DNA of 35,744 nucleotides, from the IMG/VR virus record IMGVR_UViG_3300023199_000167, positions 1 through 35,744 of that record. One strand, written 5' to 3'. This document shows, one piece after another, positions 1-5,317 of the stretch; positions within the stretch are counted from its first letter, which is position 1; the number at the start of each line of letters is the position of its first letter. The stretch is from a virus. A program made the translations under genes and the position numbers. The notes beneath the pieces were generated by a model. That model searched no databases. It was not told where the DNA came from and saw only the letters and a list, made by a program, of their open reading frames with translations.

Positions 1-48
1 GTTACGAATGACAAGATCAGAAATCCAAAAAATCCAACAATTGCGTGC

Positions 49-303
49 TTAAAGCAACTCATCGGAAAACTTCTTTCGTAAATCTTCTAAAGAGATTTTA
101 GATGCTGTTTGGAAAAGGTTGCCGATGCATTTGTTTTTGATTCTAATTGCTTCCGCAGAAGATCTTTGGAGTCCTTGGCGTTTAATCAAATCAATAACTT
201 CGCTTTCCTTGATTCCGTAAAGTCTGCCAAGAGATGAGCAACCCATTCCCTTTTTCCAGAAAAGCACGATTTCTTTCTCTATTCTTTTATTCATTCCTAT
301 CAC
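49..303 (-). CDS. small HTH-like protein
   Basis: Last gene of the leftward operon, about 84 aa. I do not recognise the family. The N-terminal half (residues about 15-40) reads like a helix-turn-helix: a basic helix, then C-S-S-L-G-R-L-Y-G-I and K-E-S-E-V-I-D-L-I-K, typical of small phage DNA-binding proteins. The C-terminal half is charged and probably helical. The start is uncertain: a GTG at 303 has a GGAAA element about 8 nt upstream, while an ATG at 294 (81 aa) lies 8 bp inside the upstream gene's end and has no well-spaced SD. Either way it overlaps the previous gene, which suggests coupled translation. A regulatory role is inference from the HTH-like pattern only. Confidence 0.6.
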   Translation of the reverse strand: MIGMNKRIEKEIVLFWKKGMGCSSLGRLYGIKESEVIDLIKRQGLQRSSAEAIRIKNKCIGNLFQTASKISLEDLRKKFSDELL

Positions 304-484
304 TTTTTTCGATTTCCATTAAGATCAATTCTGAAAGTCTTACTGAATGTTTTGCGATCAGATTGAGATCCTCGAATCCTTTTTCAATCAACGCCATTGC
401 AAAAGACTCGGACATCGAAACCCTTGGATCCTCAATGATAAAATTATTAGGGGCCCTAAACGTCGGCTTGCATTCGTATTCCAT
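287..484 (-). CDS. small protein of unknown function
   Basis: 65-aa acidic, mostly helical protein with no recognised domain. Its ATG shares bases with the TAA stop of the preceding gene (TAATG), so it is probably translated by termination-reinitiation. Its own end overlaps the start of the HTH-like gene. The middle (S-E-S-F-A-M-A-L-I-E-K) is amphipathic. It sits among small genes downstream of a recombination-type ATPase, typical for phage early accessory proteins. Nothing in the sequence allows a function to be given. Confidence 0.6.
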   Translation of the reverse strand: MEYECKPTFRAPNNFIIEDPRVSMSESFAMALIEKGFEDLNLIAKHSVRLSELILMEIEKSDRNE

Positions 485-687
485 TAGTCCAACTCTTTAA
501 AATTGTTTCTATTCGGTTCGTACCATTCTAGATCTTCGCCTAAAAATTCAATTACTTTCCGAGAGATGTGTTCAGGCATCTTTACCGAGGCCCATTCGAG
601 ATACTTTTCATCCTTTGCAAAAATTTGAATGAGCTTCCATTTTTTATATTTTCCTATTGGCATTTCCCAGTCAGAGTTTTTTCTCAT
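484..687 (-). CDS. DUF3820-like small protein
   Basis: 67 aa. The segment M-P-I-G-K-Y-K-K-W-K-L-I-Q-I followed about 10 residues later by Y-L-E-W-A resembles the DUF3820 pattern (M-P-F-G-K-Y-K-G ... P-x-x-Y-L-x-W), a short module found alone in phages and appended to exonuclease-type proteins. The ATG at 687 has a clear SD (AAGGA, about 7 nt upstream). The stop overlaps the next start as TAATG. The family assignment is from motif memory; the biochemical role of the standalone form is not established. Confidence 0.65.
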   Translation of the reverse strand: MRKNSDWEMPIGKYKKWKLIQIFAKDEKYLEWASVKMPEHISRKVIEFLGEDLEWYEPNRNNFKELD

Positions 688-704
688 ACACGAATCCTTT
701 CGAG

Positions 705-722
705 GCCCCCTTTTCAGGGGGC
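705..722. other. GC-rich hairpin between operon genes
   Basis: GCCCCC (705-710), loop TTTTCA, GGGGGC (717-722): a perfect 6-bp G/C stem 17 nt upstream of the 687 start codon on the minus strand. No T-run follows on either strand, so it is a poor intrinsic terminator. An mRNA processing, stability or attenuation element inside the operon is more likely. Confidence 0.5.
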
Positions 723-728
723 GCTTAC

Positions 729-914
729 TTATTTCTTTCGTGAACGAAGCCTTTTCCTTCGCTCTCCATTCTTAATCAGGGTAGACACGACCGAAGAATT
801 TGTCGCACATAGATCGGAAACGATCCCAAGAACCTCGTTGATGTCTCCAATGTTCAGTCTTTTCTTTCCCCTTTCCTTTTTGATTACCTTCATTGCGATT
901 TCTCTCATTTTCAT
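729..914 (-). CDS. small basic protein overlapping the HNH gene
   Basis: 61 aa: basic N-terminus, a central helix (L-N-I-G-D-I-N-E-V-L-G-I-V-S-D-L), then a strongly basic tail ending R-K-R-L-R-S-R-K-K. It looks like a bona fide small phage protein rather than a chance frame. The ATG at 914 has a strong SD on the minus strand (AGAGGAG, 7 nt upstream). It overlaps the 3' end of the HNH gene by 143 bp in the +1 phase. The C-terminal third of the HNH frame is low-complexity and shadow-like here, so either this is true overprinting or the HNH frame is artificially extended. Function unknown; the charge suggests nucleic-acid binding. Confidence 0.65.
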   Translation of the reverse strand: MKMREIAMKVIKKERGKKRLNIGDINEVLGIVSDLCATNSSVVSTLIKNGERRKRLRSRKK

Positions 915-1206
915 TTCTTATCTCCTCTATCATTTTTTCATTTACTAGTTTGTTGTTTCTAATGCACCACCCAAGATCCCACAGATAGCTCCTTAAAAGA
1001 CTCGAACCTGTGATTCTATACATGCGAACATTTCCTTCACTATGCCACAAGCTATGACAAGACCCGCACAATGGAACTAGGTTTCTCCAGTGATGGTCTC
1101 CGCCTGCACCCCTTGTTTTTATGTGATGAACTGTTACATTCTGAGAGTCATCACAATTCATGCAATACGTTCCGCGCAGCCACTTTAAAAGCTTTTTATC
1201 ATTCAC
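772..1206 (-). CDS. HNH endonuclease
   Basis: 144 aa. It contains an HNH nuclease fold with a zinc knuckle: C15-x2-C18, then V-H-H-I-K-T-R-G (H27/H28, general base and metal ligand), H-H-W-R-N-L (N42) and L-C-G-S-C-H-S-L-W-H (C47, C50, H51, H55). This is the compact HNH domain of many phages, where it nicks or cleaves DNA in packaging or recombination. Residues beyond about 90 are charged low-complexity and overlap the next gene. The start is GTG, overlapping the TGA of the upstream gene (GTGA). It is far from the terminase genes, so a replication/recombination role fits better than the usual HNH beside the cos site. Confidence 0.85.
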   Translation of the reverse strand: MNDKKLLKWLRGTYCMNCDDSQNVTVHHIKTRGAGGDHHWRNLVPLCGSCHSLWHSEGNVRMYRITGSSLLRSYLWDLGWCIRNNKLVNEKMIEEIRNENERNRNEGNQKGKGKEKTEHWRHQRGSWDRFRSMCDKFFGRVYPD

Positions 1207-1421
1207 CGTGTTTCACTCTTTCCGTGTGACCAGAAATTTATCAGACGGTTGAATTCTTCTTGCGCAACTTCCGGCCTCTCAAACTCCAAACGAATGTCCA
1301 TGCTGTTATCCATAACCACATAAATTTTAGATGGTGGCTTTTCATCCTTCAGTTGAACGAAGCTAATTTTGCTCGCATCAACTCCAATCTTTCTTTTGCC
1401 GAGAAACATAAAATCGTCCAT
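1203..1421 (-). CDS. small protein of unknown function
   Basis: 72 aa from the ATG at 1421, which overlaps the TAA of the upstream gene as TAATG and has TAAGGA about 8 nt upstream. An in-frame ATG at 1463 would add 14 residues and a 43-bp overlap, but I prefer the coupled start. The protein reads as alternating strands (K-I-Y-V-V-M-D, M-D-I-R-L-E-F) followed by a helix ending F-N-R-L-I-N-F-W, like a small alpha/beta phage protein. No family recognised. Confidence 0.65.
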   Translation of the reverse strand: MDDFMFLGKRKIGVDASKISFVQLKDEKPPSKIYVVMDNSMDIRLEFERPEVAQEEFNRLINFWSHGKSETR

Positions 1422-1930
1422 TACTTTATCCTTACCTTGGGGTGAACTTTGCCCGTTCGCCACATATCAAAAGCCTCATCAAATTCTCTTAGACTCATTT
1501 GTCTGCTATTCATTAATTTTAATTTTCTTGTTTCGTCATTTGGATTTTCGAGAAGGCATTGAAATGCTGCCTCGGCTACCGCTGAGATTCCGGGCGCCTG
1601 TTTTGAAACCCAGTTTGCGTGAACCTCTGGAGTCTCTACTTTCTTGTTTTCTTTTTGAATCTCATCTCTGATCGCTTTTATTTCAAAATACGAAGGAAAG
1701 CGATCATAGTCAGAAGAAACCCTGTCCAGAACTCTCCAAGAATCACGAAGTGAAAGCCCAACGAGAAGATCAAAAATGTAACTGAGAAATTCACGGCTTG
1801 GACTGCTCGGGAATGCGCTGGCAGTTTTGATAATCAAGCGAATCAGCTCTTCTCGCTTGTCGAATTGCCGATCTTGCTCCGATCTCAAACTCCCCCTCAA
1901 TTTCTTCCATTTCGAGTCTTTGTTTAACAT
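1421..1930 (-). CDS. replication-module protein of unknown function
   Basis: 169 aa, starting at ATG 1930, preceded on the minus strand by AAGAAGGGTGG about 9 nt upstream. It is largely helical, with a segment R-F-P-S-Y-F-E-I-K-A-I-R-D-E-I near residue 75. Position after an ATPase and before an HNH nuclease, and the F-P-[ST]-x-x-E-I-like element, are reminiscent of helicase loader/inhibitor proteins of the G39P type, but this resemblance is weak. Its first 140 bp overlap the preceding gene in the +1 phase. The frame stays open upstream to 2026, but those residues are a shadow of the preceding gene. Treat as unknown. Confidence 0.65.
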   Translation of the reverse strand: MLNKDSKWKKLRGSLRSEQDRQFDKREELIRLIIKTASAFPSSPSREFLSYIFDLLVGLSLRDSWRVLDRVSSDYDRFPSYFEIKAIRDEIQKENKKVETPEVHANWVSKQAPGISAVAEAAFQCLLENPNDETRKLKLMNSRQMSLREFDEAFDMWRTGKVHPKVRIK

Positions 1931-2336
1931 TTGATGCTGCCACCCTTCTTTTGTGTCCCTCTCGATCTGCAATCCAAGCGGAAAGCTGAACAGTCCTTGC
2001 TGGAAGCAATAGAAATTCGTGAGCACATTTGATTACAAATGGATTGTCCCACATAAAGTAGGCCCGGATTAGGTCCAAGGCCCGTTGAATCCCTACGCTT
2101 GCCACCCATCGAGAAGCGTTTGAGTTTTCTTTTGCTCCCCATGAAGGATACTCTCTCCCATATACGTTTAAATATTGACATAAAAATTCATCCCTAACTC
2201 GCGCTGTTAGACTTGGCTGTTTTTGTTTCTTCGTCTTTGAACGGGTCGGGGCTTTCTGTGTCTCTAGACTGATTATTCTTTTCTCTAAATTTTTTATTTT
2301 GTTTTTCAACTCCTGAATTTCGATCATTGGATTCAT
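1791..2336 (-). CDS. coiled-coil replication-module protein
   Basis: 181 aa from ATG 2336; a GTG at 2345 is also possible but sits only 2-3 nt from the SD-like GAGAGG. The N-terminal ~25 residues form a heptad coiled coil (I-Q-E-L-K-N-K-I-K-N-L-E-K-R-I), followed by a basic linker and a globular part with W-G-A-K, R-W-V-A-S-V and F-M-W-D-N-P-F. It overlaps the ATPase gene by 143 bp at its start and the next gene by 140 bp at its end, both in the +1 phase. No family recognised. Context next to a Sak4/RecA-like ATPase suggests DNA replication or annealing, but that is inference. Confidence 0.6.
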   Translation of the reverse strand: MNPMIEIQELKNKIKNLEKRIISLETQKAPTRSKTKKQKQPSLTARVRDEFLCQYLNVYGREYPSWGAKENSNASRWVASVGIQRALDLIRAYFMWDNPFVIKCAHEFLLLPARTVQLSAWIADREGHKRRVAASNVKQRLEMEEIEGEFEIGARSAIRQARRADSLDYQNCQRIPEQSKP

Positions 2337-3354
2337 TCTTTTCACTTTCCTCTCTTTTAAGATTTAGCCTAGCTATCCAATGCTGATTCATGGACTCGAT
2401 CATCTCTATGTGTTCCTCGCTCAAGTCCGATCCATCTTGAATCTTTTTTGATCTTCGTAGTGCAAAATCATTTAGCTGTGCAAAAAACAAATCGTCTGGA
2501 ACATCTCCATAGCAATAATCGTTCTTATATGGGCCGTATTTAACTGGAACATCTCCCCAAGCAAGCGATCTCATTTTATTTGCTTGTTTATGGATCTCTA
2601 GCTTTTCATCTTTTTTAGGAATTTTTTGCTCGGACCTTACAGACTCTGATTTTTTCTTCTGTATCTTTCCGGAGGCCCTCCAATCTGCAATCATTTTGCC
2701 AATTTCCGGGGAGAGCTTAAAGGTTTCCATTTCGGCAAACATTCCTGTTCGATCCTTTGAAACTGAGGCGTTGTGATTGATGTCTACGTCAAAGACGATA
2801 TCGAATTCATATTCAAATCCATCTCTCTGAACTGGAGCCAAGCCAACTTTCGTGGGTGCCTGCTTTCCGTTTCTCTCGCTCATTATGTATTCAGTTTTGG
2901 ATCTCATTGTGCAGATCAAGTCTGTTTTTGAAAACAGAACTGCATTAACAAGTGCGTTTTGTTCAGGAGTCATCTTTCCCCAATTAGTGAAATGATTCGA
3001 TCCGGGTTTTTGATCGAGAGCTTCTTTTCGCTGAAGAACACCACCCTCCCCGTTCCAAGCGTGAGAAAGGGAATCAACTATTCCAATGTCATACCCGGAC
3101 TCTGAAATTTCATTGATTGCTTTTAAATATTTTTTGATGAGGAATGGAGCAGACATCGAGGCTACATCGAAATCAAAACGATCTCCGTAGAGAGACATTG
3201 TTGAATTCTCGGTATCGATTCCTGCAATCTTTCCGTTTGGATGAATTCCTTTGGCGAGGAGAAGAGCTCCTAATGTTTTGCCTGATCCGGATGGACCTGT
3301 GATCGCTATTCGCAGTTTTACCTGTGATTTTTCTGCCTTTTTGAACAAGGACAT
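2194..3354 (-). CDS. Sak4/RecA-like phage AAA ATPase
   Basis: 386 aa. P-loop NTPase: Walker A G-P-S-G-S-G-K-T at residues 20-27, Walker B ending G-I-V-D-S (D94), and the conserved D-T-E-N strand after Walker A. This is the AAA_24/Sak4-type ATPase used by phages in single-strand annealing and recombination alongside replication. The C-terminal ~55 residues are a polar disordered tail overlapping the next gene. I chose ATG 3354 because AGAAGG lies 7 nt upstream; a GTG at 3375 has no comparable site. First gene of the leftward operon; GTCACAC repeats overlap its leader. A start-proximal position and a structured upstream region suggest this is where early transcription begins. Confidence 0.85.
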   Translation of the reverse strand: MSLFKKAEKSQVKLRIAITGPSGSGKTLGALLLAKGIHPNGKIAGIDTENSTMSLYGDRFDFDVASMSAPFLIKKYLKAINEISESGYDIGIVDSLSHAWNGEGGVLQRKEALDQKPGSNHFTNWGKMTPEQNALVNAVLFSKTDLICTMRSKTEYIMSERNGKQAPTKVGLAPVQRDGFEYEFDIVFDVDINHNASVSKDRTGMFAEMETFKLSPEIGKMIADWRASGKIQKKKSESVRSEQKIPKKDEKLEIHKQANKMRSLAWGDVPVKYGPYKNDYCYGDVPDDLFFAQLNDFALRRSKKIQDGSDLSEEHIEMIESMNQHWIARLNLKREESEKNESNDRNSGVEKQNKKFREKNNQSRDTESPDPFKDEETKTAKSNSAS

Positions 3355-3419
3355 GTCACACCTTCTTTCTGTCACACTTTAAAGATGTGGGCAGGGGAGC
3401 CTGATAGAGGAAGTGTGAC
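3355..3419. promoter_or_regulatory. GTCACAC repeats upstream of ATPase operon
   Basis: GTCACAC occurs at 3355-3361 and 3371-3377 (16 bp apart) and inverted as GTGTGAC at 3413-3419. GTCACACTT (3371-3379) and AAGTGTGAC (3411-3419) form a perfect 9-bp inverted repeat. The first copy lies in the SD region of the ATPase start at 3354. Such spacing fits an operator array or an RNA leader controlling the early operon. I see no confident -35/-10 pair. Confidence 0.45.
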
Positions 3420-3475
3420 CAAACTCTCTCAGACTGCGCCCCCTGCCCGCGAATCATAACTCCTGGGAGGAAATT

Positions 3476-3487
3476 ATGAAAAGCTAG
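3476..3487 (+). other. three-codon minigene with strong SD
   Basis: GGGAGG (3465-3470) is followed after 5 nt by ATG AAA AGC TAG, encoding Met-Lys-Ser. The ATG sits at the base of a small hairpin (AGCTA-GGTG-TAGCT, 3482-3495) that contains the stop codon. Tiny ORFs with excellent SD sites exist in phages (lambda bar minigenes), where they stall ribosomes or deplete tRNA. Chance is possible. Confidence 0.2.
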
Positions 3488-3520
3488 GTGTAGCTCTTCA
3501 CCACCAAAAAGAAAAGACGT

Positions 3521-3532
3521 TAACAATTGTTA
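3521..3532. promoter_or_regulatory. 12-bp perfect palindrome, copy 1
   Basis: TAACAATTGTTA, fully self-complementary, between two hairpins in the gene-free region. An identical copy lies at 4601-4612, and I see no third full copy. Looks like an operator for a dimeric phage regulator or an origin-binding site. Confidence 0.5.
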
Positions 3533-3950
3533 CATGAAGCGGAGTCCCGAAGAATTATTGGTTTCAGCTGGTTTGAGTTGAGAACATTGGTCAATTGCTC
3601 GCAGCGCAAATAAATAAAGGGCTGGGAGGTTGATGTGCCTGCTCCAGCCCTTTAAAAAACTCCTTGCTGCAAAACGCAGGAGCCGGGGAAGGGTCGAGCC
3701 TACCCAATCGGGGCTTCTAAAACAAATGCCGATTACAAACTTAGGACGAAAGATTTCTAAGCCACAAGCGCTCACTTGGGCCGACGGGCGACCGACGGGA
3801 ATCAAGGACAGCTAGACCGTGACAGCAGGGTACCACGCCACAGAGGGCCTCTGGAACCTGCCCATCCTCGCATTCGGGGTATCGGCTAGAGGGTTAAAGC
3901 CCCTCATCATAGGGAATGCCTGCTTGAATATTTTTTAAAAAAACCTCTAC

Positions 3951-3964
3951 AAGGGGAAACCCTT
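3951..3964 (+). other. GNRA-capped hairpin
   Basis: AAGGG-GAAA-CCCTT: a perfect 5-bp stem with a GAAA tetraloop, just after the T6 run of the structured region. GNRA loops are typical of functional RNA rather than of random sequence. It is not followed by a T-run, so it is not a terminator. Confidence 0.4.
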
Positions 3965-4059
3965 CTTGTACCTCGAAGCTCCCTCAAGGAATCAAAATTT
4001 TTTGGATCAAAGATGGGAGGAACTCAATTCTAGACCGAGTCCCTCCCTAGGTCTGAAGC

Positions 4060-4257
4060 CTAATTGTCAGAGGAGACTTCAGAGGATTGAATGTGTTCAA
4101 AAATACTTTTCTCTAGAATTTCAGACCCGGAATCAACGATTCTACTTTTGCAATATTTTAAAATTTCTTTATCAGTCATTTCAGGATGAATTTTTTTGAC
4201 TTTATCGAATATGTGTCCAGGAATGAGAATATCAGCTCGAACTGCGAAATATCTCAT
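4060..4257 (-). CDS. small protein of unknown function
   Basis: 65 aa, start ATG 4257 overlapping the upstream TGA (ATGA). It begins M-R-Y-F-A-V-R-A-D-I-L-I, continues with H-P-E-M-T-D-K-E-I-L-K-Y and ends with an acidic helix. The pattern of an N-terminal strand then helices suggests a small globular phage protein. No family recognised. It pairs with the following coiled-coil protein as a two-gene leftward unit facing the structured region. Confidence 0.6.
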   Translation of the reverse strand: MRYFAVRADILIPGHIFDKVKKIHPEMTDKEILKYCKSRIVDSGSEILEKSIFEHIQSSEVSSDN

Positions 4258-4487
4258 TTTAGCTCCATTCGACGCAATTGGGCTTCAAGTTGAAAAATGT
4301 CGCTTTCAAGATTGACTCGAAGGTTTTCCAGCCTGACAAGTCCATTCCGCACTGTATCAGCTACTCCGGGTTCGTTTATGCGTCGAAGATATTCGATGGT
4401 AGTAATAAAGCATCCAATCGAATGCTTGAGTCCGTTCAGATCTTTTCGGCGCTCGGCCAAGGTATTTTGCAATTCTTCTATTTTCAT
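4254..4487 (-). CDS. small coiled-coil protein
   Basis: 77 aa from ATG 4487, chosen because AGAGGAG sits 6 nt upstream on the minus strand. The protein is almost entirely helical with heptad-like leucines (L-Q-N-T-L-A-E-R-R-K-D-L near the start, L-E-S-D-I-F-Q-L-E-A-Q-L-R-R-M near the end), consistent with a coiled-coil oligomer. First gene of the unit, 114 bp downstream of the second TAACAATTGTTA copy. Function unknown. Confidence 0.65.
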   Translation of the reverse strand: MKIEELQNTLAERRKDLNGLKHSIGCFITTIEYLRRINEPGVADTVRNGLVRLENLRVNLESDIFQLEAQLRRMELK

Positions 4488-4563
4488 TTTTTCTCCTCTG
4501 ACAGCCACATAATGCCATTTTTGTTCACTTTTCTGTGTAAAACTTGCGTTAAATCGCTGTTTT

Positions 4564-4598
4564 GTTCAAGAAAATGCACTTTCCCTGCATTTTTGAAC
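4564..4598. repeat. 13-bp inverted repeat next to palindrome
   Basis: GTTCAA-GA-AAATGCA (4564-4578) and TGCATTTTTGAAC (4586-4598) are complementary over 13 bp apart from a 2-nt bulge, with a CTTTCCC loop. It lies 2 bp from the TAACAATTGTTA copy at 4601. TTTTGTTCA also occurs directly repeated at 4519-4527 and 4560-4568. The 4488-4780 gap holds this cluster and otherwise only AT-rich sequence. A control region for the 4487 gene is likely. Confidence 0.5.
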
Positions 4599-4600
4599 GG

Positions 4601-4612
4601 TAACAATTGTTA
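4601..4612. promoter_or_regulatory. 12-bp perfect palindrome, copy 2
   Basis: TAACAATTGTTA, identical to 3521-3532 and 1080 bp away, upstream of the leftward coiled-coil gene and adjacent to a 13-bp inverted repeat. Two identical palindromes flanking one transcription unit fit a shared regulator. Confidence 0.5.
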
Positions 4613-4746
4613 AGATTTTGCTGCTATGATCGATTTTTCCTAGGAAAATTCATTCAGATCAGCAATTTGGGACTTGCTCAGCTAGTATTTTTTGCTAATA
4701 ATTTTCTTGGCAAGTATCTCAGAATCTTTTCGAACTTTTCCCAACG

Positions 4747-4776
4747 AGGGACAGACGTCCGAATTAGTCTGTCCCT
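4747..4776. terminator. hairpin at end of RecU-like gene
   Basis: AGGGACAGAC (4747-4756) and GTCTGTCCCT (4767-4776) form a perfect 10-bp stem with a 10-nt loop, starting 5 bp beyond the stop of the leftward nuclease gene. Position and stability suggest a transcript end for that gene, although the T-run expected on the minus strand is weak. Confidence 0.55.
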
Positions 4777-4780
4777 AAAT

Positions 4781-5281
4781 TTATCGAAAACGAATTTTCA
4801 GAGGCCCCCCAAGAAATCCCCAGCTAATCGAATCTACGTCAGCAGTCGACCACCGATCAGCCATCACCCAGCGTATTTCGCCCGTGTCCGCAAGCAAAAC
4901 CAAAAAGCCACCGATGTGTCCTCGAGCACATATTTCTTGGAGCACGAGCCTTTGTTGCATCGTAGAGTCTGGTCTGTAATACTTGCCGATCTTTTTATGG
5001 TTTCCCTTCAGCCATGACGGTCGAACTACTGCCGCACCGCTCCTTGCTTTGGCGTCAAAATAAATTGGATCGTATTCCGGGCCCGGACCAATTGCTACGA
5101 AGTCAAAAGGCTGTGAAACTTTGATCAGCTTCTTTTGGCCGTTTTTTATTATCATTTTGCAACCGTCCTCGATGGACAAAGCTAAAAAACCAGCTCTTTT
5201 TAGTTCCATTTCAACGTGATTTTCGAAGCCTTCTCCTAACTTTTTGGCTCGTTTTTTGACTAAATATCGAGGAATTCCCAT
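4781..5281 (-). CDS. RecU-like PD-(D/E)XK nuclease
   Basis: 166 aa, similar in layout to RecU-type Holliday-junction resolvases and phage penicillin-binding-related-factor nucleases. An N-terminal basic helix leads to G-E-G-F-E-N (E20 as first acid), then P-F-D-F-V-A (D60) and Y-F-D-A-K-A (D76 and K78, the D-x-K of the core). A later M-Q-Q-R-L helix fits the RecU conserved Q region. It would resolve branched intermediates before packaging, working with the Sak4-like ATPase. ATG 5281 has AAGGAT about 8 nt upstream. Divergent from the methyltransferase gene, with only 36 bp between starts, so the promoters of both probably overlap there. Confidence 0.75.
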   Translation of the reverse strand: MGIPRYLVKKRAKKLGEGFENHVEMELKRAGFLALSIEDGCKMIIKNGQKKLIKVSQPFDFVAIGPGPEYDPIYFDAKARSGAAVVRPSWLKGNHKKIGKYYRPDSTMQQRLVLQEICARGHIGGFLVLLADTGEIRWVMADRWSTADVDSISWGFLGGPLKIRFR

Positions 5282-5317
5282 AGTTTTTTATCCTTTTCAG
5301 GGTTATTTTATTCTTAA

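Larger units (their letters stand above)
3387..3936 (+). ncRNA. candidate large structured RNA / structured intergenic DNA
   Basis: There is no convincing protein gene between 3355 and 4059, but many stems: 11 bp 3387-3397/3440-3450 (one G.U) enclosing 3401-3409/3424-3432 (8 of 9 paired); 3482-3486/3491-3495; 10 bp 3616-3625/3644-3653; 3660-3667/3676-3682 (one bulge); 3825-3829/3857-3861 enclosing 3841-3845/3849-3853; 3870-3875/3914-3919 enclosing 3889-3893/3901-3905. A T6 run (3931-3936) follows the last stem on the plus strand, which is why I give that strand and end. Large phage ncRNAs such as ROOL and GOLLD have similar size; I cannot match this to either. An origin of replication is the main alternative. 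Confidence 0.35.

Noticed and set aside
1-48. Left edge as attachment site or cohesive end
   Set aside because: No repeat of this sequence elsewhere in the window and no integrase nearby; nothing distinctive seen.
705-722. Hairpin as an intrinsic terminator of the left operon
   Set aside because: No T-run on either strand and downstream genes are tightly coupled.
995-1025. GGTTCGAGTC on the minus strand as a tRNA T-loop
   Set aside because: Flanks do not pair as a T-stem and the sequence is inside the HNH coding region.
3889-3905. T-arm-like hairpin (GAGGG, loop TTAAAGC, CCCTC) suggesting a tRNA or tmRNA end
   Set aside because: The loop has A where T-loops have the conserved C. The 3' flank ATCATAG has no matching acceptor strand upstream, and no anticodon arm is found.
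3630-4199. Short open frames at 3630-3815 and 3966-4199 (plus) and 3530-3805 (minus)
   Set aside because: No SD site, no recognisable composition or motif, and they lie across hairpins or antisense to the 4060-4257 gene; they look like chance frames.
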